A DNA stretch of 7,045 nt from the NCBI GenBank assembly GCA_021784995.1, contig JAJYHA010000141.1, positions 1-7,045 on the forward strand. Direction: 5' to 3'. A program made the position numbers and the translations under genes. Source of the DNA: Myxococcales bacterium. GTDB taxonomy: Bacteria; Myxococcota; Myxococcia; Myxococcales; Anaeromyxobacteraceae. The notes below the pieces were generated by a model, which had not been told where the DNA came from, did not search any database, and saw nothing but the letters and a program-made list of their open reading frames with translations. Positions 6,901 to 7,045 of the stretch are shown one piece after another (positions within the stretch are counted from its first letter, which is position 1; each line of letters begins with the position of its first letter).

Positions 6901-7045
6901 CGGCCGGCGTCGAGCCGGATGTACTTGGCGTCCTGCCCGCCGATCTCGAAGATGGTGTCGACGCGGGGATCGTGCTCGAGCGCGCCGCGCGCGTGCGCGG
7001 CGATCTCGGTCAGCACGTGGACGGCGTCGGCGCCGTAGCAGGTCG
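3906..7045 (-). CDS. Large acyl-CoA dehydratase activase-like protein (BadF/BadG/BcrA/BcrD ATPase fused to DUF2229/HgdB-like modules), N-terminus cut by window
   Basis: Putative ATP-dependent electron-injecting protein related to the 2-hydroxyacyl-CoA dehydratase activator, fused to HgdB-like modules; its actual substrate is unknown. The frame is open to the right edge, giving 1045 visible codons; the N-terminal strand with the phosphate loop is missing. Counting from the GTG at 7014-7016: EIGGQDAKYI (24-33, nucleotide-binding), NEACSAGTGSF (46-56) and GQHCSVFMAEV (86-96). C49 and C89 correspond to the two cysteines that hold the dimer-bridging [4Fe-4S] cluster in activators. A cysteine patch (205, 211, 218, 240) ends the ATPase part. 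The remainder shows FCAPMQQYHG (331-340), WTCPIVQASPDVLR (371-384), GRAYTIHDEVLN (471-482), NYACGPDSF (542-550), GHAGDAGTKTRVEAF (571-585), GKECLPMIVTLG (668-679), GPCRFGCYRQ (702-711) and GPLECMPNKLAEA (966-978), all typical of DUF2229-type activase fusions. Such fusions often reach about 1400 residues. Internal methionine/valine starts are not credible because conserved TCYGADAVH-type sequence continues to the edge. Confidence 0.88.
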   Translation of the reverse strand, partial: TCYGADAVHVLTEIAAHARGALEHDPRVDTIFEIGGQDAKYIRLDAGRVVDAAMNEACSAGTGSFIEEQCRRLGLDDVTALGREALAAGGGVALGQHCSVFMAEVLDEAAAAGVERPWIVAGLYDSVIQNYLNRVKGPRSVGRVVFCQGMPFTSDALAAAVARQTGAEVIVPPSPGTIGALGIALLARDAVRPRPVDLGSFLAAEVERKDTFVCRATSGCGGAGNSCRIDRLRTRVAGARRSFTWGGACALHEGGAGKVKLPDGAPDPFRERAELVTALVEALGPGRGRRRVALAEAFQLKGLFPFFATFVHALGLDLAVVRGGGREALRRGVEGGNVPFCAPMQQYHGLVRAMAETGAEFVLAPMMRDLPRVKDEPHAWTCPIVQASPDVLRQDLAEALGGRLLSPVFHCGPGRLDAPTFLSACRELAAALGAGGEAWRAAHAAARAAQERFDEELLALGRRALERCRAGGLLPVVVLGRAYTIHDEVLNSNVPALLREQGAVPIPVDCFPTGDATPLVPGAFWGYGQRILRAAHEVRRTPGVYSLYASNYACGPDSFTLHAYARLMEGKPFAVVETDGHAGDAGTKTRVEAFLHCVREDLRSGASGAAAPAAPLALRNQTLAEIARQGSRVLIPPMGPEAGALAAVLRGYGVPAEVLPLATAETLRAGRRHTSGKECLPMIVTLGTLLERVAAGDADERLSFFMPGSSGPCRFGCYRQLHQMILERLGHGERVGLWSPPETDYFQGVPPGMGALVFLGCTAFGLLDAALRDARPVERRALGAGAVHDRHAAALATLLEEAAGGDLSGRRVLAEVLSGRCWGVPALLRRAGRELAALRDPRPVPTVALVGEIYVRSDPASNGFVADALERRGLRVRIDPVVGYLQYSDRVQGRRGRRATPGARLASWLRSRMLDRCRHAVDRALGWPHHASLEELVAAAAPYLREDLEHEAVLAVGLPLLGWRRGELDGVLCVGPLECMPNKLAEAQLLHLQRREGLPALTLSLNGDPVDADVLDAFAFDVRRAHAARSGRSAAEARHGSLHEA
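3959..3978 (+). terminator. Candidate terminator hairpin after the Fe-S protein gene
   Basis: A perfect 8 bp all-G/C stem GCGCCGCG / CGCGGCGC with a TGGG loop begins 11 bases after the plus-strand stop codon. There is no following T-run, so it is not a classical intrinsic terminator. It lies within the last codons of the convergent activase-like gene (encoding RRAHAAR), so coding and hairpin constraints coincide. It may simply be a by-product of high GC content. Confidence 0.3.

Noticed and set aside
6971..7016. The GTG at 7016 as the real start of the activase-like protein.
   Set aside because: The frame continues to the right edge with family-like sequence (TCYGADAVH), and a start here would remove the nucleotide-binding N-terminal part of the ATPase fold.

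Overview
The window is very GC-rich (clearly above 70% by eye, with G or C at nearly every third codon position). The protein families match an anaerobic or facultative deltaproteobacterium-like organism. Anaeromyxobacter or another Myxococcota member is my best guess, from base composition plus the mix of hopanoid genes, a type 2 IPP isomerase and anaerobe-type Fe-S proteins. This is inference, since no rRNA or other marker is present.

Layout. Positions 1-2492 (minus strand) hold a compact three-gene isoprenoid/hopanoid operon, read right to left: hpnA (NAD-dependent epimerase family), hpnH (radical SAM adenosylhopane synthase) and the first 153 codons of fni (FMN-dependent IPP isomerase), which runs off the left edge. 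The genes overlap or nearly touch. Positions 2493-2642 are a 150 bp divergent intergenic region and the only non-coding stretch of any size. Positions 2643-3947 (plus strand) encode a winged-helix-like, cysteine-rich protein with two [4Fe-4S] ferredoxin motifs. Positions 3906-7045 (minus strand) hold most of a very large acyl-CoA dehydratase activase-like protein, with an ASKHA-type ATPase/[4Fe-4S] domain followed by HgdB-like (DUF2229-type) modules. Its N-terminus lies beyond the right edge. It converges on the ferredoxin gene and overlaps it by 42 bp.

How the genes may work together. Fni supplies balanced IPP/DMAPP, the precursors of squalene and hopene. HpnH adds the 5'-deoxyadenosyl group to diploptene, opening the route to C35 extended hopanoids. 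HpnA is a regular member of hopanoid clusters with an unsettled reaction. The cyclase and HpnG are not in the window. On the right, an activase-type ATPase needs a low-potential electron donor, and the convergent gene encodes an eight-iron ferredoxin-like protein. A redox partnership is plausible but unproven. Every stretch of the window is accounted for by these five genes and the single divergent promoter region. I see no tRNA, rRNA, CRISPR array, insertion sequence or other mobile element.
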